DNA from: Salinivibrio kushneri
Lineage (GTDB): Bacteria > Pseudomonadota > Gammaproteobacteria > Enterobacterales > Vibrionaceae
Direction of reading: 5' to 3'
DNA length: 64,000 nt
Assembly: GCF_027286325.1 (NCBI RefSeq)
Contig: NZ_CP114588.1
Location: forward strand, 1,823,317 to 1,887,316
The position numbers and the translations under genes were made by a program. Shown piece by piece: positions 52,364-61,641 of the stretch (the first letter of the stretch is position 1; each line of letters starts with the position of its first letter). The notes under the pieces were generated by a model. The model did no database searches and was not told the origin of the DNA. It was given only the letters and a program-made list of their open reading frames with translations.

Positions 52364-54475
52364 TTAGACTTTAAACTGGGCCGTTAGCGCACGCTGGCGG
52401 CCAGCCAGCGCTTCCAATTGGCTGGCAATACTCGCCGCCGATTCGGCATGCGACAAGAGTTCATCACTGCGCTCACGAATATGGGTCACATTTTGCGTCA
52501 CATCGCCTGATACCGCACTTTGTTGTTCCGCCGCCGCGCTAATTTCGCTGTTAAGCCCCATCATATCGTGCATCGCAGTACGGATTTGGTCCAGGCTAGC
52601 CACCGTCTCTTGTACCTTTTCTGCGGTATCATCCGCTAACTGGTTCCCATCATGAATCGCGGCTACCACTGATTGCGCGCCCGCTTGCAACGAATCAATC
52701 ACGGTACGGATCTGGGTGATTGACTGATTCGTGCGCTGTGACAGTTCACGTACCTCGTCAGCGACCACCGCAAACCCGCGCCCTTGCTCGCCGGCTCGCG
52801 CCGCTTCTATCGCCGCATTTAACGCAAGCAGATTAGTTTGTTCAGACATGGCATCAATCACGGTTAAGATCTCAGTAATGTCCTGACTGCTCTTTTGCAG
52901 AGCTTGTGCATCCTCGGTGGCACCATTAAGCGTCTCGACTAAGCGCGTCATGGCTTGCGATGAACCAGTGACGATTTTTTCACCGTTCTCTGTGGCCGTG
53001 TTGACCGCGGTAGCGGCAGTCAGCGCCGACTCGGTATGACTGGCAACCTGTGAGGCGGTTTGCGTCATCTCTTCTGAGGCTGTCGCCACTGCATCCAAGC
53101 TTGATACTTGCTCACGGCTACCATCTCGGGTTTGCGCGGCCACACGCGCGGCTTCTTTTGCAGTATGCTCTGCTTCTTCAACGCTATTAATCACATTCGC
53201 CATGATAGGCTGCAACTTATCGAGGAAGCGGTTAAAGCGCCCTGCCAGAACCCCGATTTCATCGCGATTTTTAAGCTGGATGCGTTGAGTAAGATCGCCA
53301 TCACCGTCGGCAATCTCTGCCAATCGTTCAGCGAGTAGTTTCAAGGGTTTTACGATTTGACGCGCCGCTAATCCGGCGATCACCAAAGCAAGCAGGGTTG
53401 CCACAACCCCTAAGCTACGCTCTGTCCACGCGGCTTGACTGCGCTGCGCGGTGATTTGTTGGCTTAATTGGTTTGCCTCAGAGAGTAAGACATCTTCCGG
53501 CAAGGTGATCAGGGCTCCCCACGTGGTGCCAGGCAAAGCAATCGGCACATAGGTCATCAATTGACCTTTTTGCCACTCGGTCTGTGGTTGACCTTCGGTT
53601 AGCCATCCAACCATGTTGTCGGGCGCCGACGGTAAATCATTAACCGTCCCTCCCGTTGCTTGCGATTTATCCGACACCACTAAACGGCCACCTTGGCTCA
53701 GTACACTGACATTCCCGGCACCGTCAAATAGGGCTTTATCTGCCTCTGCGATCACTGACTGTAATCCGCCAAGACCAATATCAATGCCCAGTACCCCAAG
53801 CACTTGTCCGTCGCGCATTAGCGGTGAAGAAATGGTGACGCTAAGACTGCTGCCCGCTTGTTTGGGCGCAGACACACATGCCGCACCTTGGCTCAATGGG
53901 CACTGGTACCAATGATTCGCTGCTTGCCCACTGCCATTATTATTGTCGTTGTTAATTTGCTTCTCACTGAGCACACTGCCTTGCAGCTCGCCATCCCGTT
54001 TTTGCCAGCGGCTGGCAAAACGCCCTGTGGCATTGGCACCCCGTTCTGTATCGAGCTGATAAAAATCATCTTCTTGGTCGAGCGCATTGGGCTTAAACAC
54101 CACGAACGCAGCTTGGACCGAATCAAAGTTCTCCACGGAGCGCCGCACTAGCTCATTGATTGAACCGCGAAGTTCACCACTGTCGGTAAAGTTTTGCTCA
54201 GCGTTATACTGTAGGTACACCACACTTTGCGCCAGCATTTGCGCGCGGTACACCGCTTCATCTAAAGAACGCTGAACATGGGTCGCTTGAACGTGGGCTT
54301 GACTGGTCGCAAGACGTTGAGCAGCACTGCGCAGCGTTTGAGTGCTCGCTTGACCGACCGTTTGCTGAAACTGGTTATTTACGTAAGTCGAGAAGGTTAA
54401 TAAGGTTACCGCGGTCACAGCAACGCACAAACTGGCCACGAGGGTGACCTTCCATTGAATTGAGAGGGATCGCAT
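52364..54475 (-). CDS. Methyl-accepting chemotaxis protein
   Basis: A 703-residue transmembrane chemoreceptor. One N-terminal helix (about 9-30), a periplasmic sensor of some 310 residues resembling dCache ([18 protein letters not shown]), a second helix (about 352-372), HAMP, and a cytoplasmic coiled coil with the hairpin tip [21 protein letters not shown] and [13 protein letters not shown]. It lacks a C-terminal pentapeptide tether for CheR. The ligand is unknown; it is next to opp genes on the same strand but behind a terminator. Confidence 0.95.
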   Translation of the reverse strand: MRSLSIQWKVTLVASLCVAVTAVTLLTFSTYVNNQFQQTVGQASTQTLRSAAQRLATSQAHVQATHVQRSLDEAVYRAQMLAQSVVYLQYNAEQNFTDSGELRGSINELVRRSVENFDSVQAAFVVFKPNALDQEDDFYQLDTERGANATGRFASRWQKRDGELQGSVLSEKQINNDNNNGSGQAANHWYQCPLSQGAACVSAPKQAGSSLSVTISSPLMRDGQVLGVLGIDIGLGGLQSVIAEADKALFDGAGNVSVLSQGGRLVVSDKSQATGGTVNDLPSAPDNMVGWLTEGQPQTEWQKGQLMTYVPIALPGTTWGALITLPEDVLLSEANQLSQQITAQRSQAAWTERSLGVVATLLALVIAGLAARQIVKPLKLLAERLAEIADGDGDLTQRIQLKNRDEIGVLAGRFNRFLDKLQPIMANVINSVEEAEHTAKEAARVAAQTRDGSREQVSSLDAVATASEEMTQTASQVASHTESALTAATAVNTATENGEKIVTGSSQAMTRLVETLNGATEDAQALQKSSQDITEILTVIDAMSEQTNLLALNAAIEAARAGEQGRGFAVVADEVRELSQRTNQSITQIRTVIDSLQAGAQSVVAAIHDGNQLADDTAEKVQETVASLDQIRTAMHDMMGLNSEISAAAEQQSAVSGDVTQNVTHIRERSDELLSHAESAASIASQLEALAGRQRALTAQFKV

Positions 54476-54551
54476 GACAGCTCCTTTGTCACTCTATCGA
54501 CAGCCACCATTGCTATCGATTCTCATCCTTGAAACACGCATTTAACAGTAA

Positions 54552-54584
54552 CAAAAAAGCGCAGGAAATAAACCTGCGCTTTTC
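54552..54584 (-). terminator. Terminator downstream of oppC
   Basis: AAAAGCGCAGG and CCTGCGCTTTT form an 11-base stem, followed on the minus strand by TTTTTTG. It closes the opp operon directly after oppC. Confidence 0.9.
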
Positions 54585-54621
54585 ATATTATTGCGTTTTT
54601 TACGATGGCAAAAAACGTCGC

Positions 54622-55536
54622 TTATCTGTCTTTTGGATCCAAGGCATCACGAAGCCCATCGCCGACATAGTTAAAACAGAACAATGTCATCACCATAAAG
54701 GCGGCAGGGAACAGCAGCTGCCAAATCGCAATTTCCATCGTTTGCGAGCCTTCTTGTAGTAAGGCACCCCAACTGGTCATTGGCTCTTGCACACCTAACC
54801 CCAAGAAACTCAAGAAAGATTCAAACAAGATCATGTTCGGCACCAATAAAGTCGAGTAAACCGCAACAATCCCGAGTACGTTTGGCACGATATGGCGAGT
54901 AATGATATGGCGCGTGCTCACCCCTGAAACGTGCGCCGCTTCGACAAACTCTTTACTCCGTAAGCTCAGTGTTTGACCGCGCACAATACGTGCCATATCT
55001 AGCCACGCAATACAGCCAATGGCCACGAAGATCAGCACGATATTACGGCCAAAGAAGGTGACCAGTACAATCACAAAGAACATGAACGGAATCGATTGGA
55101 GGATTTCCACCAAGCGCATCATCACCGCATCGGTGCGGCCGCCAATAAAGCCTGATGTGGCACCATATAAGGTACCAATCAAGACGGCGACAAAGGCACC
55201 CATGACGCCTACCATGATCGATATACGCCCGCCCATCATGGTGCGAGTAAAGAGATCTCGGCCTAACGCATCGGTACCAAACCAATGTCCGTCTACGCCC
55301 AATGAAGGCGCCGCATGAATGGCATACCAATCGGTCGCGTCATACGCGTAGGCACTGATATACGGCCCAAGGATCACGCTCAAACCAATCAATACCAGAA
55401 TCACCAAGCTCGCCATTGCAGCACGGTTACGTTTAAAACGAATCGCCGCATCCTGCCAAAGGCTACGCCCCTTGACATCGACTTCTTCAGCAAAGTTTTC
55501 GAGGGCGTCAATGTTTTCTTTTTTCGTCAGCATCAT
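54622..55536 (-). CDS. oppC: Oligopeptide ABC transporter permease OppC
   Basis: Inner membrane permease of peptide uptake. The 304 residues have the OppC N-terminal domain (LWQDAAIRFKRNRAAMASL), six helices and the coupling EAA loop EAAHVSGVSTRHIITRHIVPN. It lies seven bases past oppB. In other Vibrionaceae and enterics oppD and oppF follow; here a terminator does. Confidence 0.95.
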   Translation of the reverse strand: MMLTKKENIDALENFAEEVDVKGRSLWQDAAIRFKRNRAAMASLVILVLIGLSVILGPYISAYAYDATDWYAIHAAPSLGVDGHWFGTDALGRDLFTRTMMGGRISIMVGVMGAFVAVLIGTLYGATSGFIGGRTDAVMMRLVEILQSIPFMFFVIVLVTFFGRNIVLIFVAIGCIAWLDMARIVRGQTLSLRSKEFVEAAHVSGVSTRHIITRHIVPNVLGIVAVYSTLLVPNMILFESFLSFLGLGVQEPMTSWGALLQEGSQTMEIAIWQLLFPAAFMVMTLFCFNYVGDGLRDALDPKDR

Positions 55537-55543
55537 GTCACCC

Positions 55544-56464
55544 CTAGTAACGAATCTTAGGATCGATATACGCCAGCAGGATATCGACGATCGCGTTGAA
55601 AAGAATGGTCAGCGTACCGATCAAAATGGTACAGCCAAGCACTAATGAATAATCACGGTTAAACGCGGCGTTCACAAACAGCTTCCCGATACCCGGCAAA
55701 CCGAAAATGGTTTCGATCACCACCGACCCCGTAATAATGCCCACAAACGCGGGTCCCATGTAGGACACAACCGGTAGCATCGCAGGCTTGAGCGCATGTT
55801 TAACAATAATTTTAGGGTAACTGAGCCCTTTGGCACGCGCGGTGCGAATAAAGTTACTGTTTAGGGTTTCGATCATGCTGCCGCGGGTCACACGCGCAAA
55901 TGTGGCCACATACAGTAAGGACATACCGATCATTGGCAATACCATGAATTGCCAACCACCGCCTTGCCAGCCACCGGCGGGGAACCAACCAAGGTTAATG
56001 GCGAAGATATAAATCAGCACGGGGGCTAATACAAAGGATGGCATCACCACCCCTAACATCGCCGTAGACATGATGGTGTAGTCAATCCAGGTGTTTTGTT
56101 TGAGCGCAGCAATGGTGCCAATCGTGACCCCAAAAATCAGCGTGAAGATAAACGCCAACGCACCGATTTGTGCCGATACAGGAAATGCGTCAGCAATCAG
56201 CTCATTCACCGTAAAATCAATGTATTTAAACGATGGACCAAAATCCCCTTGTAGGATATTGCCCAAGTAGGTGGTGTATTGCTCAAATACAGGCTTATCC
56301 AGACCGTATTTGGCATTGATGTTTTCCATTACGGCAGGGGGCAATGGACGTTCGCTTGAAAAGGGGTTGCCTGGCGCAAACCGCATCAAGAAAAAAGAGA
56401 TAGTAATTAAGACCAACAACGTTGGAATAGCTTCCAAAAGGCGCTTGGCGATAAATTTCAACAT
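55544..56464 (-). CDS. oppB: Oligopeptide ABC transporter permease OppB
   Basis: Second permease subunit. The 306 residues (E. coli OppB 306) begin MLKFIAKRLLEAIPTLLVLI with RFAPGNPF, six helices, and the EAA-type loop RTARAKGLSYPKIIVKHALKPA. Between oppA and oppB lies a stable hairpin. Confidence 0.96.
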   Translation of the reverse strand: MLKFIAKRLLEAIPTLLVLITISFFLMRFAPGNPFSSERPLPPAVMENINAKYGLDKPVFEQYTTYLGNILQGDFGPSFKYIDFTVNELIADAFPVSAQIGALAFIFTLIFGVTIGTIAALKQNTWIDYTIMSTAMLGVVMPSFVLAPVLIYIFAINLGWFPAGGWQGGGWQFMVLPMIGMSLLYVATFARVTRGSMIETLNSNFIRTARAKGLSYPKIIVKHALKPAMLPVVSYMGPAFVGIITGSVVIETIFGLPGIGKLFVNAAFNRDYSLVLGCTILIGTLTILFNAIVDILLAYIDPKIRY

Positions 56465-56537
56465 AACTGTACCGTTTCGTTTTGAGCCTCACAGCGTCCG
56501 CTACCTAGGCGATACCTACATAGCGACAACCAGCCAA

Positions 56538-56560
56538 GGGAGCCGCATGGAGCGGCTCCC
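56538..56560 (-). promoter_or_regulatory. Intercistronic hairpin between oppA and oppB
   Basis: GGGAGCCGC and GCGGCTCCC form a perfect nine-base stem with a five-base loop, without a U-tract on the minus strand. Such hairpins commonly stabilise the abundant binding-protein mRNA and reduce read-through into permease genes. Confidence 0.65.
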
Positions 56561-56581
56561 TTATCAGCTGTGAATCAGGCG

Positions 56582-58258
56582 TTACTCGGCCTTGATATAA
56601 AGATCTTTTGAGTAGATCTTCTCTTCGGCGTTATTGGCAGGGAAGCCACCGACTTGTGGACTAAGCAGACGCGCTTTTACATACTGGTAAATCGGCGCGA
56701 TCGGCATGTCTTTTGCCATCTGGGCTTCCGCATCCAAGTACAGTTGTGTGCGCTTGTCATCGTCTGTGGTGGTCATGGCGTTTTCCATGATCGCATCATA
56801 AGCTTGGCTATCATAATGCACACCACCTGATGAGTTAGAGCTGCGCATCAAGCTGAGGAAGGTAGACGCTTCATTGTAGTCACCACACCAACCGGCGCGC
56901 GCGACATCAAAATTACCTTCATCTTTGGTGCTCAGGTAGGTTTTCCACTCTTGGTTATTAAGTGCAACATCAACACCCAGCTTGTCTTTCCACATTTGAC
57001 CGATTGCGACGGCCAGCTTTTTGTGGTTTTCGCTGGTGTTATAAAGCAGTGAGAAGTCGAGCGGATTGTCTTCACCGAACCCAGCTTCTTTGAGCAGACG
57101 CTTGGCCTCTGCATCACGCTCTTCTTGTGTCATCTTGGCGTACGCTGGCAGCTCAGGATCAAACCCAGCGGTAATTTCAGGCGTCAAGAAGTACGCGGGC
57201 TTTTGCCCTTGGCCCAGTAGCGCATCGGTAATCACGTTACGGTCAATCGCGTAAGACAAGGCTTTACGCACACGGACATCATCAAAAGGTTCACGCTTGG
57301 TATTAAAGATGTAGTAGTAGCTACACAGGTTACCCACGATAGATAAATCTTCTGGATGCTCGTTTTTCAAGCGACGGAAATGCTCGTTCGGGATCTCATA
57401 CGTCATGTCAATTTCGCCGGCCAAGTAGCGATTCATTTCCGCCACTTGGTTTTCAATCGGCAAATAGGTCACTTTATCGAGTGTGGTGTTTTCATTATCC
57501 CAATACTGGTCGTTACGGGTTAACTCAATGCGCTCATTAATCACCCAGTTATCCACGACATACGCACCATTACCCACGAAGTTCTCAGGTTTAGTCCATT
57601 GGTCACCATGTTTTTCCACCGTTTCTTTATGTACCGGCTTCATGGTGGTGTGGCCCATCATCTTCACGAGGTAAGGTACCGCGGTATCTAACGTCACCTG
57701 AAGGGTGTGATCGTCTAGCGCTTCAACGCCCAATGTGTCTTTATCTTTGTCACCCTTAATAATGGCTTTGGCATTCTCCATGTGGGTGTAGCCAAGGTAC
57801 CAAGAGTAAGGTGAAGCCGTCATTGGATCAGCCACGCGCTTGAAGCTGTACTCAAAATCTTGCGCGGTAACAGGATCACCGTTCGACCATTTGGCGTCTT
57901 CTCGAAGGTAAAACGTAAACACCTTGTTGTCTTCGTTTTCCCAGCGTAAAGCGACGCCTGGAATGACATTACCGTCTGCATCCTGGTTGACCAAGCCTTC
58001 TAGTAGGTCACGAATAACATGCGACTCAGGCACGCCTTGAGTTTTATGCGGATCCAACGACGCCACTTCGGCACCGTTACCACGCACGAGCTCTTGCTCT
58101 GCCGCCAGTTGCGGCTCGCCTGTCGCGGACTCGGCTTGTTGTTTGGTTTCAGGGTTAGATTGAGAGGTCTGTTTTTGCTCTGGTTCGCTGCATCCTGCTA
58201 GAGCCAGAGAAAGGCCAGCGCCCATAAAGAGGGTTCGGGTGATCGTGTTTAGCTTCAT
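56582..58258 (-). CDS. oppA: Oligopeptide-binding protein OppA
   Basis: Periplasmic or lipid-anchored peptide receptor, SBP family 5. The 558 residues begin with a lipoprotein signal LSLALAGCSEPEQK (Cys near residue 23), then a Gln/Ser-rich linker, and the family signatures EVASLDPHKTQGVPESHVIRD and FYLREDAKWSNGDPVTAQDFEYSF. The ATG at 58258 is chosen over one six codons upstream because GGAG stands eight bases before it. E. coli OppA is soluble, whereas this one appears lipid-anchored. Confidence 0.95.
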   Translation of the reverse strand: MKLNTITRTLFMGAGLSLALAGCSEPEQKQTSQSNPETKQQAESATGEPQLAAEQELVRGNGAEVASLDPHKTQGVPESHVIRDLLEGLVNQDADGNVIPGVALRWENEDNKVFTFYLREDAKWSNGDPVTAQDFEYSFKRVADPMTASPYSWYLGYTHMENAKAIIKGDKDKDTLGVEALDDHTLQVTLDTAVPYLVKMMGHTTMKPVHKETVEKHGDQWTKPENFVGNGAYVVDNWVINERIELTRNDQYWDNENTTLDKVTYLPIENQVAEMNRYLAGEIDMTYEIPNEHFRRLKNEHPEDLSIVGNLCSYYYIFNTKREPFDDVRVRKALSYAIDRNVITDALLGQGQKPAYFLTPEITAGFDPELPAYAKMTQEERDAEAKRLLKEAGFGEDNPLDFSLLYNTSENHKKLAVAIGQMWKDKLGVDVALNNQEWKTYLSTKDEGNFDVARAGWCGDYNEASTFLSLMRSSNSSGGVHYDSQAYDAIMENAMTTTDDDKRTQLYLDAEAQMAKDMPIAPIYQYVKARLLSPQVGGFPANNAEEKIYSKDLYIKAE

Positions 58259-58910
58259 CGTGTAACTCCATAACAATCGCTATTGCATCCATGACAATCG
58301 ACGCTACGTGACGGGATAATCCGTTTTGCACAATCTAAAAAGCTGTGCTACGCCTCGCTGCGCGACTAGAGGCAAAACATTATCAAGCAACGCTGTGTTT
58401 TGCCATAAATCTGAAGTATTTTGCCACAGAATGAGATTAAAAACTCATCTTTCACTACCTGAGAACCCAAGAATGGAATTTCAAGCTGGTAAGATGAGGT
58501 CACATTAGCGCTTTATTCACCACTAGAAACAAAAAACGGAACAAATTGCTATTTATACTGAATCTGGGGACATCGGCACTAATGCTTAACTAGCTTGTCG
58601 TCTAAAAAAAACACAAGCCTCTTTGTACCTTTGCAATCTCAGTGACTTTGACTGCTAATATGCGCCAAATGTTACTTAATTGTAAAGCCGATACTAAACG
58701 TTATTTGTCGAAAAAACTCAACAGAAACACATGCACGTGATGTCAGACAGCTATCACGGTCACAAAATCTGACTTGAATAAGCGGTAATGATGCCTGCCA
58801 GAGGCAGCGCTCATCCCGAATAGGAGCGAGGGTCAAGCGCGGATAATGTAGAACGGAGGGAGAAGGCAGAAATGGCGGCTTCAGTAGGCTTGAGCGGTGA
58901 TAATGTCGCA
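58259..58910. other. Long non-coding upstream region of oppA
   Basis: About 650 bases without a convincing gene. It holds a perfect nine-base inverted repeat GGCAAAACA (58371-58379) / TGTTTTGCC (58396-58404) about 115 bases upstream of oppA, and a wider pair CTCATCTT / AAGATGAG around 58450-58500. These may be operators or leader structures of oppA. Short open frames here lack ribosome sites. Confidence 0.45.
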
Positions 58911-58940
58911 ACAAAGCCAGCTTCGCGAGCTGGCTTTGTC
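58911..58940 (-). terminator. Terminator of the small ORF at 58941
   Basis: ACAAAGCCAGC and GCTGGCTTTGT are exact inverted copies of 11 bases with loop TTCGCGA; the minus strand runs into TTTGTTG. It abuts the stop codon of the small ORF. Confidence 0.75.
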
Positions 58941-59114
58941 CTATAAACCACTATTTTTTAGCATCGTCGGGACTAAAAACGGGGCCACTATCAGGTGAGC
59001 GATCATTCGCCTGATCGTGCAGGGCACGGTTGTCCTCGCGTGCTTTTCCATCTCTGGCATGACCTCATTGAGCATTTCTTTGATTTTCTTGTTGCTATAG
59101 CGCTTGTGTTTCAT
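58941..59114 (-). CDS. Small hypothetical protein, possibly frameshifted
   Basis: A 57-codon frame beginning MKHKRYSNKKIKEMLNEVMPEMEKH after an excellent ribosome site, AGGAGG with five bases to the ATG. It is followed at once by a strong hairpin, so it looks like a real transcription unit. After about residue 20-25 the current frame turns into an atypical stretch (ARTTVPCTIRRMIAH). The next frame reads GKAREDNRALHDQANDR and ends in SPDDAKK before a stop at 58951, which is a more natural continuation. A one-base shift near 59045 is therefore suspected. No family recognised. Confidence 0.45.
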   Translation of the reverse strand: MKHKRYSNKKIKEMLNEVMPEMEKHARTTVPCTIRRMIAHLIVAPFLVPTMLKNSGL

Positions 59115-59499
59115 TGTGTCCTCCTGAATCCTTCAGTCATTGGCACAGTCTCTCACACAACGATCGCCTAAGGTGGGTGGCTGTTGCGTCAGTACAAACC
59201 GCTTGTGCAATTTTCAACCTACACCCTCAGCACCAATAAAGCAAAAAATTGCCGACAAGGCTCGCCGGACATCTTCGCCCCCACTACATCTCGGCTTCTC
59301 AACCCAGAGCCATAGCGGATATCGGCCCGATCTTGCCTTAGTTTAATAACATTTGCTGATAATAAGCGGCTGTTTAGACGAAATACCAATATTGACGCTT
59401 TTTTAAGCAAACGATGTTGTTATTCGACGCTATATCCCCCATCATTATGTTGTTGATGAGATGTTCCCGATCATTAACATGATTTTTCTTCCGACAAGA

Positions 59500-59671
59500 G
59501 AGTAAAAAGCAAGACTATGAGACCACAAAGCTCAACCTCGCGCCCTTTATGCGCACGCGTTCGCCATGGTTACAACCCAAATAAAGGAAAAAAACCACAG
59601 GTTAACCGCTAACGCGGTGTTGATGTTAAAAACACCTCTTTAATAGCCTCCAAATGGAGGCTATTTTTTTT
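59500..59671 (+). ncRNA. Candidate small RNA with orphan terminator
   Basis: ATAGCCTCCA AAT (T)GGAGGCTAT followed by eight T (59643-59671) is a textbook Rho-independent terminator on the plus strand with no coding gene upstream of it: the nearest upstream gene is on the other strand. The 140 bases before it are A-rich with further small stems. The 5' boundary is a guess and no strong promoter was found. The remainder of 59115-59500 and 59672-59930 holds nothing recognised. Confidence 0.4.
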
Positions 59672-59672
59672 G
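59643..59672 (+). terminator. Orphan Rho-independent terminator
   Basis: Ten-base stem ATAGCCTCCA / TGGAGGCTAT with a short loop and a tract of eight T on the plus strand; on the minus strand the following sequence has no T run. It does not follow any recognised gene. Confidence 0.88.
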
Positions 59673-59931
59673 TCTTTATACCGCGACGCTGACGACGAGT
59701 CAGGGCGTAATCCTACTCACGGGCGACCGCAAAGCGAGTGAGTGAGCGTTTGCACAATGCGTTATCGCGAGCGGATTTGCGTTGCAAATTGCGAGTTCTC
59801 GCTCTCAAGCGCTACGCAATCGCGACATCACGATGCCGAACCGCTGGTATACTGGCGTTTCAAAAAGTAGGCACCCCTTTTGCAATATCTAGATTACTAG
59901 ACCAACGTCATTGCTTGTCAGGGGGTGTCAC

Positions 59932-60504
59932 ATGGGACAATCCACACCAATTTTGTTTAATGATCGCCACATCTTGCCTGGCGGCCGGATGCCTCTTCGC
60001 ATCCCAGCGGGCGACTCGTTAGACACACTGGTATTCGCGTTAAAGCATGGACTCCCTATCGGAGTGTGTATGGCGGAAACACAAGCCCAGCGCTCTCACG
60101 TGGATATTGGCACCTTTATTGAGATTGAGGACTATACCCGAAGTCAAGAAGATGGCTGCTTGGTGATAACGGCACGGGGAACAGCACGCTTTGCTATCCA
60201 AGCATTTAACCAGCAGCACAACCACATCTTGTTTGCCACGGTAAACGCATTACCCCGCTGGCCTGATTGTCACGTCGACAAACAAAGTGAGCCTCTGGTC
60301 GAACGCTTACAGTCAATGTTTGAGCGCTACCCTGAATTACAACAAATGCACAGAGAAACCGAATTCTCTAACTTGACGTGGTTATGCCAGCGCTGGTTAG
60401 AACTGTTGCCACTCCCCACTGGGGAAAAGCAACAGTTAATGGCAAACAGCTCCTGTGTCGCCACACGGGATTACCTGTTGAGTATGATGCAAGATCCACA
60501 CTAA
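59932..60504 (+). CDS. LON substrate-binding domain protein
   Basis: A 190-residue protein made only of the Lon N-terminal (LON, PF02190) domain. It begins MGQSTPILFNDRHILPGGRM with the LON start pattern, then IGVCMAETQ, and GTFIEIEDYTRSQEDGCLVITARGTARF. No ATPase or protease part is present. AGGGGGTG precedes the ATG. Such stand-alone LON proteins are common in Vibrionaceae and have no defined role. Confidence 0.85.
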   Translation: MGQSTPILFNDRHILPGGRMPLRIPAGDSLDTLVFALKHGLPIGVCMAETQAQRSHVDIGTFIEIEDYTRSQEDGCLVITARGTARFAIQAFNQQHNHILFATVNALPRWPDCHVDKQSEPLVERLQSMFERYPELQQMHRETEFSNLTWLCQRWLELLPLPTGEKQQLMANSSCVATRDYLLSMMQDPH

Positions 60505-60560
60505 ACCGTTTTTATTGCTGCCTTGCTATTTGCCCTGTTTATTCATCTGCTTGATTGGGC

Positions 60561-60591
60561 GAGGTAACGCGACGCGTTACCTCTTTTTTTC
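60561..60591 (+). terminator. Terminator of the LON-domain gene
   Basis: GAGGTAACG and CGTTACCTC flank CGACG and are followed by seven T, about 55 bases past the stop. Confidence 0.9.
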
Positions 60592-60708
60592 TTCACCTTT
60601 TTATCCCACTTCCCTGATTTGCTCACACTTTACGGCTCCAACAAATACCTTGTCGCTCACGCATCAGGTAAACTAGGCGGCATTGATTTTTTCTCAGGAA
60701 ACTAAGCG

Positions 60709-61641
60709 ATGACCCAAAACGTTTCAGATCAGCATTCACAACGTATCGTAGCGATTGGTGGCGGACATGGTCTGGGGCGCGTCTTATCGGCATTGGGAGC
60801 CTATGGCGAGCAGGTAACAGGCATTGTCACCACAACCGACAACGGTGGGTCAACTGGCCGTATCCGTGCCTGCCAAGGTGGAATAGCTTGGGGCGACATT
60901 CGTAACTGCCTCAACCAATTAATCACCGAGCCCTCGGTCGGCTCCATGCTGTTTGAATATCGCTTTAAAGGGAAAGGTGAGTTGAACGGGCATAATTTGG
61001 GCAACCTGATCCTTACCGCACTGGATAACCTCTCAGTCCGTCCGCTTGAAGCTATCCAACTTATTCGCGATCTGTTAGATATCCGTCCCAATTTGCTACC
61101 GATGTCTGAGCATCCTGCTGAGCTTGCCGCGTTAACGCCAGAGGGTGAGACAGTGTCGGGAGAAACACATATTGATGAGCTAAGCGCTCCCCCGACACGT
61201 CTCTTTTTGTCCCCAACCGTCCCCGCGACCCGCGAGGCCATTGAGGCTATCGAGCAGGCTGACTTGATTTTGCTCGGCCCTGGCAGTTTTTTAACCAGCG
61301 TGATGCCGCCACTACTGGTTCCCGAACTCGGCCGTGCGTTAAAACATACGCAGGCCAAACTGGCGTTTATTAGAAACCTTGGCAAGGAAATCGGGCCGGC
61401 GGGTGACATGTCATTAGCCACTATGCTTGCTTGGTGTGAGCGCGCGATGGGTGGCCAAACCATCGATATGGTCATTGGTGAGCAACATGCATCGCAGCTC
61501 GCTACACGTTACCAACAAAAAGAGGCCAGTTTGGCCTCCTCAAATCATCATTGGCGTCATGACAGGGATAAACTACGTCAAGCTGTTGATGAAATTTTGC
61601 TCGACGGCCATTTCTCGGTAGGTAGAAGCCGTCCCTCGTAA
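60709..61641 (+). CDS. yvcK: YvcK/CofD-like protein
   Basis: A 310-residue protein of the YvcK / 2-phospho-L-lactate transferase (CofD-like) family. The N-terminus has the nucleotide loop IVAIGGGHGLGRVLSAL and the block TTTDNGGSTGRIR; AWGDIRNCLNQL and LLGPGSFLTSVMP follow. In Bacillus YvcK binds UDP-sugars and affects carbon metabolism and cell shape; the role here is unknown. Its 3' end overlaps the convergent luxU by 69 bases. The same neighbour lies beside luxU in Vibrio cholerae. Confidence 0.9.
   Translation: MTQNVSDQHSQRIVAIGGGHGLGRVLSALGAYGEQVTGIVTTTDNGGSTGRIRACQGGIAWGDIRNCLNQLITEPSVGSMLFEYRFKGKGELNGHNLGNLILTALDNLSVRPLEAIQLIRDLLDIRPNLLPMSEHPAELAALTPEGETVSGETHIDELSAPPTRLFLSPTVPATREAIEAIEQADLILLGPGSFLTSVMPPLLVPELGRALKHTQAKLAFIRNLGKEIGPAGDMSLATMLAWCERAMGGQTIDMVIGEQHASQLATRYQQKEASLASSNHHWRHDRDKLRQAVDEILLDGHFSVGRSRPS

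Noticed and set aside
56538-56560. Hairpin between oppA and oppB as a terminator
   Set aside because: There is no U-tract on the transcribed strand and oppB must be read through, so it is listed as a regulatory or stabilising hairpin instead.
58326-58508. 60-codon open frame upstream of oppA
   Set aside because: No ribosome site; Cys/Arg-rich product typical of non-coding DNA.
58672-58914. 80-codon minus-strand frame in the non-coding stretch before oppA
   Set aside because: No recognised product, and it runs into the terminator hairpin at 58911-58940.
59140-59346. 68-codon plus-strand frame divergent to the small ORF
   Set aside because: No ribosome site and no protein-like pattern; left as non-coding.
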